From the NCBI RefSeq assembly GCF_000295955.2, contig NZ_ALXE01000019.1, forward strand, positions 310,001 through 374,000: a stretch of 64,000 nt of DNA. Direction: 5' to 3'. The DNA is from Pantoea sp. A4 (GTDB lineage: Bacteria > Pseudomonadota > Gammaproteobacteria > Enterobacterales > Enterobacteriaceae). The notes below the pieces were generated by a model, which was not told where the DNA came from, ran no database searches, and saw only the letters and a program-made list of their open reading frames with translations. Of this stretch, positions 47,788-59,710 are shown in pieces. The position numbers were made by a program, and so were the translations under genes. Every line of letters starts with the position of its first letter. The first letter of the stretch is position 1.

Positions 47788-49574
47788 TACTTATTCTCAA
47801 GATTGTCTTTATTTTCTTTTTTGACGACCTGAATGCCCAGGTCCACCAGCGCTGCCGGATTGGCATAGCTTGGTGCTTCGGTCATCAGGCAGGCAGCCGC
47901 GGTGGTTTTCGGGAACGCGATAACATCACGGATGTTGTCGGTGCCGGTCAGCAGCATGGTCAGGCGATCGAGACCAAATGCCAGGCCCGCGTGCGGAGGC
48001 GTGCCGTATTTCAGGGCATCTAACAGGAAGCCAAACTTCTCTTGCTGTTCCTGTTCTTCAATACCCAGAATGCTGAACACGGTCTGCTGCATTTTACCAT
48101 TGTGGATACGGACTGAACCGCCACCCACTTCATAGCCATTGATGACCATGTCGTAAGCATTCGCCACAGCCTGGGTGGGATCCACTTTCAGTTCTTCTGC
48201 CGAGAGGTCTTTCGGCGAAGTGAACGGGTGGTGCATAGCCGCCAGGCCGCCTTCATCATCCGCTTCGAACATTGGGAAATCCACTACCCACAGCGGTGCC
48301 CAGGCTTTCTCATCGGTAATTTGCAGGTCACGTCCCACTTTCAGGCGCAGTGCACCCAGCGCATCCGCTACCACTTTAGCGCGGTCCGCGCCGAAGAAGA
48401 TCAGGTCGCCATCTTGTGCGCCGGTACGGCTGAGGATGCCTTCAACGATGTCAGCGGTCAGGAATTTAGCCACCGGGCTCTGCACACCTTCAAGGCCGTT
48501 GGCACGTTCGTTGACCTTCATCCAGGCCAAACCTTTAGCCCCATAGATCTCAACGAATTTGCCGTATTCATCAATCAGTTTACGCGTCAGGCTGGCACCG
48601 CCTGGTACACGCAGCGCAGCAACGCGGCCTTTCGGATCATTCGCCGGGCCCGCGAAGACCTGGAATTCGACGTTTTTCAGCAGGTCAGCCACGTCGACCA
48701 GTTCCATTGGGTTGCGCAGGTCAGGTTTATCTGAACCGTAACGTTGCATCGCCTCGGCGAAGGTCATCTGCGGGAAGGTGCCGAGATCCACACCTTTTAC
48801 GTCCAGCCAGAGTTCACGGATCATGCGCTCCATCATTTCACGCACTTGTTCAGCGCTGAGGAAGGAGGTTTCTACGTCGATTTGGGTGAATTCAGGCTGA
48901 CGGTCAGCGCGCAGGTCTTCATCACGGAAGCATTTTACGATCTGGTAGTAGCGATCAAAGCCCGACATCATCAGCAGCTGTTTGAAAAGCTGGGGTGATT
49001 GTGGCAACGCATAGAATTTGCCTTTATGCACACGGCTTGGCACCAGGTAGTCACGCGCACCTTCTGGCGTGGCTTTGGTCAGCATTGGCGTTTCGATGTC
49101 GAGGAAGTCGTTGTCATCCATAAAGCGACGAACAAAGCTGGAGATGCGGGCACGGGTTTTCAGGCGCTGAGCCATTTCCGGGCGACGCAGGTCGAGATAG
49201 CGGTATTTAAGGCGAGCTTCTTCGCTGTTGACCTGGTTGGAGTCCAGCGGCAGGGGCTCAGAGCGGTTGATGATGTTCAGCTCATGGGCGAACACTTCAA
49301 CATCGCCGGTTGCCATGTCGCTGTTACGGTTTTTTTCGTCGCGAGCACGCACGGTCCCGGTGATCTGGATGCAGAATTCGTTGCGCAGCTCTGAAGCCAG
49401 CTTGAAAGCCTGCTGACGGTCGGGATCAAAGAAGACCTGCACAATACCTTCACGGTCGCGCATATCGATAAAGATCAGGCTGCCCAGATCGCGGCGACGG
49501 TTGACCCAGCCGCAAAGTGTTACCTGTTGACCCACATGTGACAGATTGAGCTGTCCACAATATTCTGTACGCAT
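47787..49574 (-). CDS. aspS: aspartyl-tRNA synthetase
   Basis: A 595-residue class IIb synthetase charging tRNA-Asp. The N-terminal OB anticodon-binding domain ([19 protein letters not shown]), motif 2 ([19 protein letters not shown]), the bacterial GAD insertion and motif 3 ([15 protein letters not shown]) are all present. Length is normal (590 in E. coli). Confidence 0.98.
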   Translation of the reverse strand: MRTEYCGQLNLSHVGQQVTLCGWVNRRRDLGSLIFIDMRDREGIVQVFFDPDRQQAFKLASELRNEFCIQITGTVRARDEKNRNSDMATGDVEVFAHELNIINRSEPLPLDSNQVNSEEARLKYRYLDLRRPEMAQRLKTRARISSFVRRFMDDNDFLDIETPMLTKATPEGARDYLVPSRVHKGKFYALPQSPQLFKQLLMMSGFDRYYQIVKCFRDEDLRADRQPEFTQIDVETSFLSAEQVREMMERMIRELWLDVKGVDLGTFPQMTFAEAMQRYGSDKPDLRNPMELVDVADLLKNVEFQVFAGPANDPKGRVAALRVPGGASLTRKLIDEYGKFVEIYGAKGLAWMKVNERANGLEGVQSPVAKFLTADIVEGILSRTGAQDGDLIFFGADRAKVVADALGALRLKVGRDLQITDEKAWAPLWVVDFPMFEADDEGGLAAMHHPFTSPKDLSAEELKVDPTQAVANAYDMVINGYEVGGGSVRIHNGKMQQTVFSILGIEEQEQQEKFGFLLDALKYGTPPHAGLAFGLDRLTMLLTGTDNIRDVIAFPKTTAAACLMTEAPSYANPAALVDLGIQVVKKENKDNLENK

Positions 49575-49795
49575 AACGCTATCCTTTTAACTTCGCCGCT
49601 GCTGCCTGGCAACACCAGGCCACGTAACCTGAAGTGATGCTGCCGCAAAAATGGCGATTAGTATAATTTAAAAAGGCAGGCAGGATAAGTAGAGCGAACA
49701 GACTATGCAACTCTGTCGGGTTGAATCGTGACTTTTCATTTGCTGGTAAGCTGTTAGCGGGCAAAAATCGTGCTTAAGGTAGAGGGAATTCTGTT

Positions 49796-50617
49796 GTGAC
49801 ACTTCGTATTGGTCTGCCGCAATGGCAGCATGCACACTGGAAGCGCTGGGGCATTGAGAGCCTGGCGGACTATGCGCGCTATTTTCAGTGCGTGGAGGGC
49901 AATACTACACTGTATGCATTGCCAGATGCCGCCACGGTTCAGCGCTGGAAGGCCATGACCCATGACGATTTCCGGTTTTGTTTTAAGTTTCCTTCCGCGA
50001 TTAGCCATCAGGCTGCGCTGCGTCAGTGTGACGATCAGGTAGATGCGTTTTTCCGTCTGCTTGATCCACTTTCTGCACGTATCGGCCAGTACTGGCTGCA
50101 GTTACCTGCGTCATTTTCCCCGGCCCAGTTGGCGGACCTGTGGCGTTTTCTGGACGCGTTGCCGAAATGTTTTCACTACGGCGTTGAAGTCCGCCACGCG
50201 GCCTTTTTTGCTAAAGGTGAAGCCGAGCAGGCGCTGAATCGGGGTTTGCATCAGCGTAGTGTGAACCGGGTTATTCTCGATAGCCGTGCGGTACATGCTT
50301 CGCTTTCCACTTCCCCCGCCGCCATTGAAGCGCGCAGTAAGAAACCACGCGTGCCGCCACACGCTATCCGTACGGCGACACAACCAATGGTGCGGTTTAT
50401 CGCCAGCGATAGCGTAGAGGAGAGTGTGCCACTGTTTGCTATCTGGCTGGATAAATTACGGCAGTGGCAGCCGGAAAGTGACCCGATGGTGTTTTTGCAT
50501 ACGCCGGATATGGGTCAGGTGTTTCCGTTAGTTCAGGCGCTGTGGCCTCAGTTGCAGCAGTTGGATTCCGCAATAGGCAGCGGGCCAGACTGGCCACAGC
50601 AAGCGGCACTGTTTTAG
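49796..50617 (+). CDS. yecE: DUF72 family protein YecE
   Basis: A 273-residue DUF72 (TIM-barrel-like) protein of unknown reaction. Visible marks are IGLPQWQHAHWKRWG, NTTLYALPDAATVQRWKA and FRFCFKFPSAISH. It starts at GTG (49796). It diverges from aspS and precedes cmoAB as in E. coli. Confidence 0.85.
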   Translation: MTLRIGLPQWQHAHWKRWGIESLADYARYFQCVEGNTTLYALPDAATVQRWKAMTHDDFRFCFKFPSAISHQAALRQCDDQVDAFFRLLDPLSARIGQYWLQLPASFSPAQLADLWRFLDALPKCFHYGVEVRHAAFFAKGEAEQALNRGLHQRSVNRVILDSRAVHASLSTSPAAIEARSKKPRVPPHAIRTATQPMVRFIASDSVEESVPLFAIWLDKLRQWQPESDPMVFLHTPDMGQVFPLVQALWPQLQQLDSAIGSGPDWPQQAALF

Positions 50618-50623
50618 TTCGCG

Positions 50624-51055
50624 TTATCCTTCCTCAAGCTTGTTTCTGATTCTCTTCAGGATGTTGTACGGGCCTGTGAGTATGATCTGGCCCGATAGGC
50701 TTTCAATGTAGATACGCTGCGATTTGAATTTCATGCGTTTATGAAGAGGCACGTCATAGTAACCGGCACTGGTGGCGTGATATTTCGCTTTGGTCAGTAT
50801 AGCGGTGAGCTGGTCAGGCGTGACGTCACCCGGTAGCGTGAGGCGCGCAATGCAGGTGAGCCAAAACGTGGCTGCCAGTCCACAGATGCACCCCACAATA
50901 CCGTCATGAATGTTGCCATGTACCCACAGCGGCAGCACCCAACGGATGATGCAGCTGTATATCACCAATACCGCCAGCGAAAAGTAAATGCGGTAGCTGT
51001 CACGCCGCCACTGTTCCAGCAGGTTTAACCGCTGAAGTTTTGCCTTAATGAGCAT
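50624..51055 (-). CDS. membrane protein of unknown function (two TM segments)
   Basis: A 143-residue protein with two hydrophobic segments (IYFSLAVLVIYSCIIRWVLPLW and GIVGCICGLAATFWLTCIA) and a C-terminal soluble part with MKFKSQRIYIESLSGQIILTG, a small beta-rich domain. It is six bases from the yecE stop on the opposite strand. I do not recognise the family. Confidence 0.65.
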   Translation of the reverse strand: MLIKAKLQRLNLLEQWRRDSYRIYFSLAVLVIYSCIIRWVLPLWVHGNIHDGIVGCICGLAATFWLTCIARLTLPGDVTPDQLTAILTKAKYHATSAGYYDVPLHKRMKFKSQRIYIESLSGQIILTGPYNILKRIRNKLEEG

Positions 51056-53270
<2,215 letters not shown>

Positions 53271-53272
53271 CA

Positions 53273-53896
53273 TCAGTGGCGTGACAGTGCCAGTCGCGCC
53301 GCAAAGCCGATGAACACCACACCGGTCAGTCGGTCCATCACTTTCTGGACCGCTGGCCGACGCAAATGCGCGGAAAAGTAATGGCTACCGCCAATCAACA
53401 CAGCATTCCACACTAAGCCAATCGCCATATGGGCCAGCGCCATCAAAAAACACCACAGGGGCACTGAGGCACCAGCCGGAATAAACTGCGGCAAAAAGGT
53501 CACATAAAACACACCCACTTTCGGATTGAGCATGTTGCCGAGCAATCCGCGGGTAAAACAGGCAAACATCCCTTGCTGGGCCGGCGTTTCTACCGCCACT
53601 TCTGCCACGGCTTCCGGTTTCTTCAGCAACAAACGCAAACCCAGATACAACAAATAGGCCGCACCCACCCATTTCAGCGTGGCATAAGCCACTTCCGAGG
53701 CCAGCAGCAGTGCGCCCAGGCCAAAACCTACAGCAACACCCCAAGCCAGACAGCCAGAAGTCACACCTAATGCCGTTGCCGCCGCACGGCGCGATCCCTG
53801 AGCAGCCGCAGAACGCAGCACCAGAGCGGTATCAAAACCGGGGGTTAACGTCAGAATGGTGATCGCAAACAGAAAAGAGAGCCACAGCGTCGTCAT
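53273..53896 (-). CDS. LysE/RhtB-family amino acid exporter
   Basis: A 207-residue membrane protein with about six hydrophobic segments and the family start ITILTLTPGFDTALVLRSAAAQGSR, then GLLGNMLNPKVGVFYVTFLPQF. Members export amino acids such as homoserine, threonine or lysine; the substrate is not visible. Confidence 0.88.
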   Translation of the reverse strand: MTTLWLSFLFAITILTLTPGFDTALVLRSAAAQGSRRAAATALGVTSGCLAWGVAVGFGLGALLLASEVAYATLKWVGAAYLLYLGLRLLLKKPEAVAEVAVETPAQQGMFACFTRGLLGNMLNPKVGVFYVTFLPQFIPAGASVPLWCFLMALAHMAIGLVWNAVLIGGSHYFSAHLRRPAVQKVMDRLTGVVFIGFAARLALSRH

Positions 53897-53971
53897 TTAC
53901 ATCTCCTTATTCAACTGCCGCCAGTGTACCCAGGTTTAGCAGCCGAGTCCTGTTGACAACGAATTCATTGC

Positions 53972-54820
53972 TCATTGATTGTCGCTTTTGCTGCCCCAGT
54001 ACTGATAGCGATAGGCCGAAGTAAGATGGCGCTCGATAACGCCTTGAGCAAAGACCTCGGTTTCATGCAGATAACTCAAGGTGCAGTTGCCGGTTTCATC
54101 CCACAACTGGCACTCATCGGCCGAGTGCAACATGCTGACGGAGGTTTGTTCAGTGGAATCGAGTTTCCATTCACGGCGCTGGTTGTCATAGGTGTAACGA
54201 TTTTTACTGTGGTCGGTATCCGCATTCGTCACCTGACCCTGCGCATTCCAGCGATAGCGATTAACCCCGTTACTCTCTTCATCGCTGCCGCGCGCCACAC
54301 TGTTCTGCAACCGCAACTGCGGATCGTAGTGGTAGGTAATATCGGTAAAGCCATTTTTCCCCATGCTGGTAAAACGATCAGAGCTGCTGGTGATGGTGCC
54401 GTGTCGCCCCACATGCCAGCTCACCGTCCCCTGGCGATTATCCACCACTTCTTCCTTGCCTTGCCGCATCACTTTAACCAGATAGGCATATTCAGCAACC
54501 CAGCCGCCCTGCACCCGTGAAATGTGCTGTTCCATGCTGAAGGCAACATTGCGTTCGTTCTTGTCATAGCTGATATCCGCCACCAGCAGCGATCCACAGC
54601 GATCAAACTGCCCCAGCACCCGCTTTTGTGAATCCACATCCTTGCCAAACTCACCCGCCACCACCTGCTGCACGTTGCCCTTTGCATTCCCACCCAGCAA
54701 AACCCAGTTATTACTGGCAGAGATGGCAGCACTTTTCGCCATACAGGCAGACTTTGCCTGGAGTGATGGACTACAGACCACAAGTAAAGCCGCGATTGCG
54801 GTAAAAATGACCTGTTTCAT
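53972..54820 (-). CDS. secreted protein of unknown function with Rhs-like YD repeats
   Basis: A 282-residue protein with a signal peptide (MKQVIFTAIAALLVVCSPSLQA). Its C-terminal half has repeats of the form YRWNAQGQVTNADTDHSKNRYTYDNQRR, similar to YD/Rhs repeats, and several cysteines. It is probably periplasmic. I do not recognise a named family; YnfC-like proteins are a possibility. Confidence 0.6.
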   Translation of the reverse strand: MKQVIFTAIAALLVVCSPSLQAKSACMAKSAAISASNNWVLLGGNAKGNVQQVVAGEFGKDVDSQKRVLGQFDRCGSLLVADISYDKNERNVAFSMEQHISRVQGGWVAEYAYLVKVMRQGKEEVVDNRQGTVSWHVGRHGTITSSSDRFTSMGKNGFTDITYHYDPQLRLQNSVARGSDEESNGVNRYRWNAQGQVTNADTDHSKNRYTYDNQRREWKLDSTEQTSVSMLHSADECQLWDETGNCTLSYLHETEVFAQGVIERHLTSAYRYQYWGSKSDNQ

Positions 54821-54897
54821 ACGCTTACTCCCCAGTCGCCATCTAATCAGTGTAAACCGCTCTGTGCGACGGGGAGAAAATAATCTTTAGCCTGAAT

Positions 54898-55524
54898 TCA
54901 CACCAGCACCTGACTGGCTCGTTGCGTCCGGGCTATACGATCGGCCAACCCATTTTCGCCCCCGTTGATACGCCGCGTTAGCGCTTCAACGTTCCCACTG
55001 TCGGCTATGGGATTCAGTTTGTTCGCCTGCCAGAACCAACCGGCGGAACGCGCTGCATTCACATCCTGCAGCAGCAAATCGGGTTGATCCAGGAGCGGCA
55101 GTGCTAATGCTGTGCCACAGGCGGCGTAATTGGCGCGAAAGGTAATTTGCTTGAGGCCTCGACCACGATAGGTCCAGCCGTCATCGGGTTGTGTATTTCC
55201 ATAACGGCCACCATACACCAGATTAGCAATCTGTCTCTGGCGCGCTATCGGAACTATCGCTTCACTACTGCGCCGTCCGAGTTGTTGACGCTGCTGTAAC
55301 GTCAATCGGTTAGCAAAAATGGCCAAACCTGCCACTGAATAGTTAAAACTCTCCACCAGACGACTAAAACCGGCGGACTCCGTGCCTGTTTGTGCGATGA
55401 AATTCGCCTGGCGTGTTGGGGTATCGATGCCAAACTCTGCCATGGCATCCGTGATGGGTTTAAACCAACGAACCGCGAGCACAGCACTAATGCCTGCCGC
55501 CTTCTGGAACTGATCCTGAGTCAT
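54898..55524 (-). CDS. glycoside hydrolase family 19 (chitinase/lysozyme-like) protein
   Basis: A 208-residue single-domain GH19 enzyme without a signal peptide. QANFIAQTGTESAGFSRLVESFNY carries the catalytic Glu context and WTYRGRGLKQITFRANYAACG is the GH19 substrate-cleft motif. Related proteins are phage-type endolysins or pathogen chitinases. Its start is preceded by a strong hairpin that contains the ribosome-binding site (listed separately). Confidence 0.82.
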   Translation of the reverse strand: MTQDQFQKAAGISAVLAVRWFKPITDAMAEFGIDTPTRQANFIAQTGTESAGFSRLVESFNYSVAGLAIFANRLTLQQRQQLGRRSSEAIVPIARQRQIANLVYGGRYGNTQPDDGWTYRGRGLKQITFRANYAACGTALALPLLDQPDLLLQDVNAARSAGWFWQANKLNPIADSGNVEALTRRINGGENGLADRIARTQRASQVLV

Positions 55525-55530
55525 AAATAA

Positions 55531-55571
55531 GCCCTCTGTTAAGCTCTCACTCTTAAGCTTAGACAGAGGGC
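55531..55571 (-). promoter_or_regulatory. hairpin enclosing the ribosome-binding site of the GH19 gene
   Basis: GCCCTCTGT (55531-55539) pairs with ACAGAGGGC (55563-55571) and TAAGCT (55540-55545) with AGCTTA (55556-55561): a 15-pair stem with one bulged G and a ten-base loop. On the minus strand the 3' arm contains AGAGGG, seven bases before the ATG at 55524, so the Shine-Dalgarno is buried. It could also end the upstream acyltransferase transcript, since TTATTT follows it. Confidence 0.7.
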
Positions 55572-55638
55572 AAAAAAACCCGGCATTTGCCTGACTGTAA
55601 CGCTTGTTTTCGGATAAATACGCCAGGAAAAAGACAGC

Positions 55639-56694
55639 TTATTCGGTTGCTCTTACCAGAACACGCGACGTTTTCCGGCCAATCATTGGTTTTTCAATCA
55701 AGAACCATGAGAGTGCAGCCATTACCAGCGTAACCAGCAGCGATAACAACATGGATGACCAGAAACCAATACCCAACTCATTAATTGCAATCTGTTGCAC
55801 TGGAAACGCATAAATATAGATGCCGTAAGAGAAATCAAAGCGACCTTTAATCAAACGGTCGCGGAAGGAGATCCCAATCAGCAGTGTCAAATAGCAAACC
55901 GCAACCGTGTACAGCGTTTTTACCAGAATAATATTAAGGCCCGAAAGCAACAGCGCAATCAATGCCACTGCCAGCAATATAATTTTCACTTTGACATTAT
56001 TGATCCAGTGGTCGCGATAAACGCAAAACAGTGCACCAACGGCAAAGGGAATAGAGAAATGACTGGTCGCCACCAAGGCAAGCTTAGTGATACCAAAGTG
56101 CAGACATAATAGTTGCAACACCACAGAACCCACGAGGAATATCCATAACCCTGCGTTATAACGCGAGAACCACTTCAGGCAAAACGCCAGCACTATATAA
56201 TCAAACACTTCGAAGAAAAGCGTCCACAAACTGCCATTCATCGTATTCGGATAAATATAACTATTAGTGAAGTTATTCATCCCTTCAGGCGTGACACCCA
56301 CAAACCCAATGCCGGTCAAGCCCATCACACGAAGCCAGGTTTTAAGCGCATCCCAGGAGGTTACCCAGTGGAGGAAGCTCTCGCTACCGAGTAACCCACC
56401 GCAAATATAGATGGTGAAAACCAGACACACGGCAAGCCCCGGATACACCCGGAGAAAACGTTTGCGCGCATATTCGAAATCAGATGAAGAACGCTGGTAA
56501 CTTTGCGTAATGAGATAACCAGAAATAGAGAAGAAAATAATCACTGCGGTGGTACCAAACGACTCAAGCCCCAAAACTTGCGGCTCGTCAAATCCACTCA
56601 AAGCAAAGTGGTGACTATAAATAACAGCAACTGCCGCCAGCAAACGAATGATATCAAAACTGTTGTCGTGCTTAGCAGAATAGGTTGTTGTCAT
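55639..56694 (-). CDS. acyltransferase 3 family membrane protein (OafA/YrhL-like)
   Basis: A 351-residue membrane protein with about ten hydrophobic segments. FDIIRLLAAVAVIYSHHFALSGF holds the conserved arginine and catalytic histidine, and FFSISGYLITQS and FSYGIYIYAFPVQQ are family motifs. Such enzymes O-acylate polysaccharides such as O-antigen or exopolysaccharide; no target is visible. Confidence 0.85.
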   Translation of the reverse strand: MTTTYSAKHDNSFDIIRLLAAVAVIYSHHFALSGFDEPQVLGLESFGTTAVIIFFSISGYLITQSYQRSSSDFEYARKRFLRVYPGLAVCLVFTIYICGGLLGSESFLHWVTSWDALKTWLRVMGLTGIGFVGVTPEGMNNFTNSYIYPNTMNGSLWTLFFEVFDYIVLAFCLKWFSRYNAGLWIFLVGSVVLQLLCLHFGITKLALVATSHFSIPFAVGALFCVYRDHWINNVKVKIILLAVALIALLLSGLNIILVKTLYTVAVCYLTLLIGISFRDRLIKGRFDFSYGIYIYAFPVQQIAINELGIGFWSSMLLSLLVTLVMAALSWFLIEKPMIGRKTSRVLVRATE

Positions 56695-57326
56695 ACCCCC
56701 CTCCCATATAAGTAACGCGCAGGAAAAATCAGTCGGCCGGTTAAACCGCCAACATTTATTATTAAAATAGAACTAAACCACCCACGGAAACTGGCGTAGT
56801 TTAGCTACCCACGGAGATCGACCTAATGTGGGGAAAAAGCCATATTTCGTCTTATCATAAAACTAATAGAGAAAAAGCACATAGCAGAGACATGGCTAAT
56901 CATCGACTCACCCTACCTGTGAATTGAATCTGCCTGGCTGAAAGTGTTTAGTTTCAGGCAATGAGTTACATAACTGGTGTTAAAATAATCGAGCCAATAA
57001 CGACAAGATGATACTTACAGTAAACTAATACTACCATTACGATTTAACAACATATTTTTCTCTATATTTCACTGGATTAATCTTAAGACATTCCATGATT
57101 ACCGCGCTGTGGGGCGCAGACACTGCCCTACCTCACTGCTGAGACTACTGAGCAACACACCACACACACTGTAAGGATATCGTTAGGGAATTAATCATCA
57201 CTATGGACACTGATAACACATCGTTAACTAAATTCACCAAAAAATGCGGGTGTTTGTGACAAACCTCATGAAAAATTACTCAAATAACACTCAATTGATA
57301 AGCACCGTTTTTCAATGATGCAAAAG
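56695..57326. other. long intergenic region, no gene seen
   Basis: This AT-rich stretch between the acyltransferase and the FNR-type promoter has no supported ORF and no obvious hairpin beyond background. The acyltransferase promoter should lie near 56710-56850 on the minus strand. Confidence 0.45.
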
Positions 57327-57367
57327 TTGATCTGGATCAAAATTAGGACTTTTCAGTGTGTTAGGAT
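57327..57367 (+). promoter_or_regulatory. class II FNR-dependent promoter
   Basis: TTGATCTGGATCAA (57327-57340) is a perfect FNR half-site pair (TTGAT-N4-ATCAA). TAGGAT at 57362-57367 can serve as the -10 box. A start at about 57375 puts the FNR centre at -41.5, the textbook class II position. Confidence 0.75.
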
Positions 57368-57374
57368 GCCTCCC

Positions 57375-57467
57375 GAGTTGTTGTTACGAGATTGGTAAGC
57401 AGTTGTCTGACTAAGGTTTTCTGACTGGTTAGTTAGATTTTTCACCCCGCATAATGCGGGGTTTTTT
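57375..57467 (+). ncRNA. candidate FNR-regulated small RNA
   Basis: From the predicted start at 57375 to the terminator at 57444-57467 there is no ORF. The ~93-base RNA has a single-stranded, U-rich middle with TCTGACT repeated at 57406-57412 and 57420-57426, a plausible pairing seed, and a classic Hfq-type end (GC hairpin plus six U). It is not FnrS by sequence. It converges on cutC. Confidence 0.6.
57444..57467 (+). terminator. intrinsic terminator of the candidate small RNA
   Basis: CCCCGCA and TGCGGGG pair around a three-base loop and are followed by six T (57462-57467). Confidence 0.9.
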
Positions 57468-57511
57468 CTTTGTAGCAGAACGGTGACGGGTCTGGCTGGA
57501 AAACCGCAGAT

Positions 57512-57541
57512 AAAAAGAACCCCAGCAATAGAGGCCGGGGC
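57512..57541 (-). terminator. cutC terminator (possible 3' end of a MicL-like RNA)
   Basis: On the minus strand CCCCGGC and GCTGGGG pair with one mismatch and are followed by TTCTTTTT, 60 bases past the cutC stop. In E. coli the small RNA MicL ends at the cutC terminator; whether it exists here is open. Confidence 0.7.
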
Positions 57542-57599
57542 TTGGTACTTGCAAACATCACGTCAGGTTCGACGCGCTGCGCGGCAAAAACGGGCAGAT

Positions 57600-58352
57600 T
57601 CAGGCAACACGCATATCGCCTATCTGCATCACACTCTTCATTGCTCCTACTATATCGCCATCAACGCAGTTACGGCTGAACTCGTCGACATCAACGTCGC
57701 TACCCATCGAAACACCTGCTTTACGGTAGCGCATTGGCGAAGCAATGCGTTGGCTGGCTGAACTGTGAAGTTCCTGCAATCCGACGTCCAGGAATTTTTG
57801 CACGTTGCTCAAACGTACTCCTGCCCCAGCCATAATGATTGGACCTGGCGTGCAGGCATTAAGTTCCCGCAGTAACACAATTCCGCTTTCTGCACTCTGC
57901 TGCTGGCCCGAAGTGAGTACACGAGCCACGCCCAACTCGGCCAACTGCTCTAATGCTCGCTTCGGGTTATGGCACAGGTCGAAGGCGCGATGAAAAGTTA
58001 CCGCCATTCCTTCACATAATGACATAAGCTGCTGCATGCGCGGCATATCAATGTGCCCGTCTTCATCAAGGGCCCCAACCACCACGCCCGGGAACCCCAG
58101 CTCCCGCATAATGGCAATATCCGACTTCATGAGCGAAAACTCACGCGCGCTGTAACAAAAATCCCCTCCACGCGGGCGTACAATCGGGTGTACCGGTATC
58201 GTAATTTCGGCACGTGCTGCCGATAACATACCGGCGGAAGGCGTTAACCCGCCTTCACGGGGTGCACTACAAAGCTCAATGCGGTCCGCACCTGCCTGCT
58301 GTGCCGTCAGCGCACAATCTATGCCATAGCAACAAATTTCCAGTGTCAGCAT
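57600..58352 (-). CDS. cutC: CutC family protein
   Basis: A 250-residue TIM-barrel protein. [30 protein letters not shown] and [19 protein letters not shown] are invariant in CutC. Once linked to copper tolerance, which in E. coli was later traced to loss of the MicL RNA; the protein's own role is unsettled. It is followed by yecM and argS in the conserved order. Confidence 0.94.
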   Translation of the reverse strand: MLTLEICCYGIDCALTAQQAGADRIELCSAPREGGLTPSAGMLSAARAEITIPVHPIVRPRGGDFCYSAREFSLMKSDIAIMRELGFPGVVVGALDEDGHIDMPRMQQLMSLCEGMAVTFHRAFDLCHNPKRALEQLAELGVARVLTSGQQQSAESGIVLLRELNACTPGPIIMAGAGVRLSNVQKFLDVGLQELHSSASQRIASPMRYRKAGVSMGSDVDVDEFSRNCVDGDIVGAMKSVMQIGDMRVA

Positions 58353-58612
58353 CTGAATCCTCCGGTGGTGGCATCTGGTTGAAAAATCATTGATCAGATA
58401 CGGCTAAACAGCGGCCAGCTTGGCCAGACAGCGCTAACTATGGCACTCAATAGTGATTCCTGAATCGACCGGGGTCACAGCAAAGGTTTGAAATTGCATA
58501 AACATGACACAGCTTACATTTTGGTGGGTCACCACGCCGTTAAGAAAGTGAATAAATCCACCTTTTGATTACACCCCGATAACAATCAGGGCGCAATGCG
58601 AGAAGAGAGAAG

Positions 58613-59170
58613 CTATTCTTGTTCGCTGGCGACGATCTCTTCCAGGCTCCAGGGATGGAATTTAATGGTGGTTCGGCCATCACTCACCGCTAAAGTGGGG
58701 TTCGGTAAGCGTTCATTTTCTCCCTGCGGGCTACTGGTCTTAAAGGTAATACCGGGGGTGACCAAAGCCTGATCGGCAATCAGTGCCATTGCCCGCACGC
58801 CCAAGGTGGCAGGATCGCCACGCAAGACGATTTCTATGTGCTCCCAGCCCTCATGGCGATAAAGCTTTTCACCTGGCCACGGCAGTTCGACAACCTTGAT
58901 GGTCAAACCGGCTACCGTCAGAGGCTGATGCAAACGATACAGGCAAATTGGGCGGCCATTGATCATCGCGCGCGAGAATTCCGTGCCAATCTGCAATAGC
59001 CCCTGCTGCCAGCGCTCAGCCGTTGCATTTTGGTGGCAACGCAGCGCGATATGGTCTGCCTCACATCCCACAAGGTTCAGGCCCAGTAATTGGGAAAATT
59101 TCTGTAATTCATTGTCAAAACGTTCTAAATCCACGGTCAGATCTTCAAGACCCGCAGTTGACAAACTCAT
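58613..59170 (-). CDS. yecM: VOC-superfamily protein YecM
   Basis: A 185-residue YecM. The vicinal-oxygen-chelate-like fold is suggested by DHIALRCHQNATAERW, GRPICLYRLHQPL, VVELPWPGEKLYRHEGWEHIEIVL, with His and Glu in metal-site positions. The function is unknown. It diverges from the argS side. Confidence 0.92.
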   Translation of the reverse strand: MSLSTAGLEDLTVDLERFDNELQKFSQLLGLNLVGCEADHIALRCHQNATAERWQQGLLQIGTEFSRAMINGRPICLYRLHQPLTVAGLTIKVVELPWPGEKLYRHEGWEHIEIVLRGDPATLGVRAMALIADQALVTPGITFKTSSPQGENERLPNPTLAVSDGRTTIKFHPWSLEEIVASEQE

Positions 59171-59483
59171 CTTCGACCCACCTCATAATATAGTTAGTTT
59201 CTTTAATCATTTAATTTAATTTGATGTGCAAAATATCGCCAAACCGTAGATCGGACTCATCCGAATTCACCTGTTTTTTGGCTTTATAGCCCCTATTTTA
59301 CGCGGCTATTTCGGATACATCTATATATCAGGGCCACTAATTAATACACAAAGCAGTAATAACACCATGTTTTTATTAGTGTTAATTAGTACAATGAGAA
59401 ACATCTTAAATTACAGCCAGAGGTTTGCAGTTTTACCTGCATTACCTGTAAATTTGCAGCTTCATTACTGCAAGGAAATTTTT
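59171..59483. other. gap between yecM and the small membrane-protein ORF
   Basis: It contains the yecM promoter and probably that of the small ORF. It is AT-rich with no other supported feature. Confidence 0.4.
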
Positions 59484-59606
59484 ATGGCCATGCTCATTGT
59501 TGTTGCAGTCCTGATCGCCGTGACGGGATTTGCTATTTCCCGCCACTGGAAGGTGCGAGCAGACAAAAGCGTTAAAAATACACGTCGTCATACACGACGC
59601 CGTTAG
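59484..59606 (+). CDS. small single-pass membrane protein, 40 residues
   Basis: The ATG at 59484 has AAGGA upstream. The product has one hydrophobic segment (MAMLIVVAVLIAVTGFAISR) and a strongly basic tail ending in RRHTRRR, the form of many enterobacterial small membrane proteins. The frame extends upstream to 59367 but that part has no membrane or protein character. No known name recognised. Confidence 0.55.
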   Translation: MAMLIVVAVLIAVTGFAISRHWKVRADKSVKNTRRHTRRR

Positions 59607-59658
59607 CAGAAAGTGGGAAGGCAGCTTCCCCCTTTGTCCCTCGTAACGACAACCGCTG

Positions 59659-59687
59659 CTGACGCCCCGCCACAATTCACGTATACT
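59659..59687 (+). promoter_or_regulatory. predicted sigma-70 promoter of argS
   Basis: CTGACG (59659-59664) and TATACT (59682-59687) are separated by 17 bases. A start near 59694 gives a leader of about 98 bases. Confidence 0.55.
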
Positions 59688-59710
59688 TAGCCCCTTAATT
59701 TTTTGTTTTT

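Noticed and set aside
56686..56702. GGGGGGTATGACA shared with the palindromic element at 51341
   Set aside because: Here it is the start region of the acyltransferase gene and lacks any partner arm; a 13-base chance match is the simpler view.
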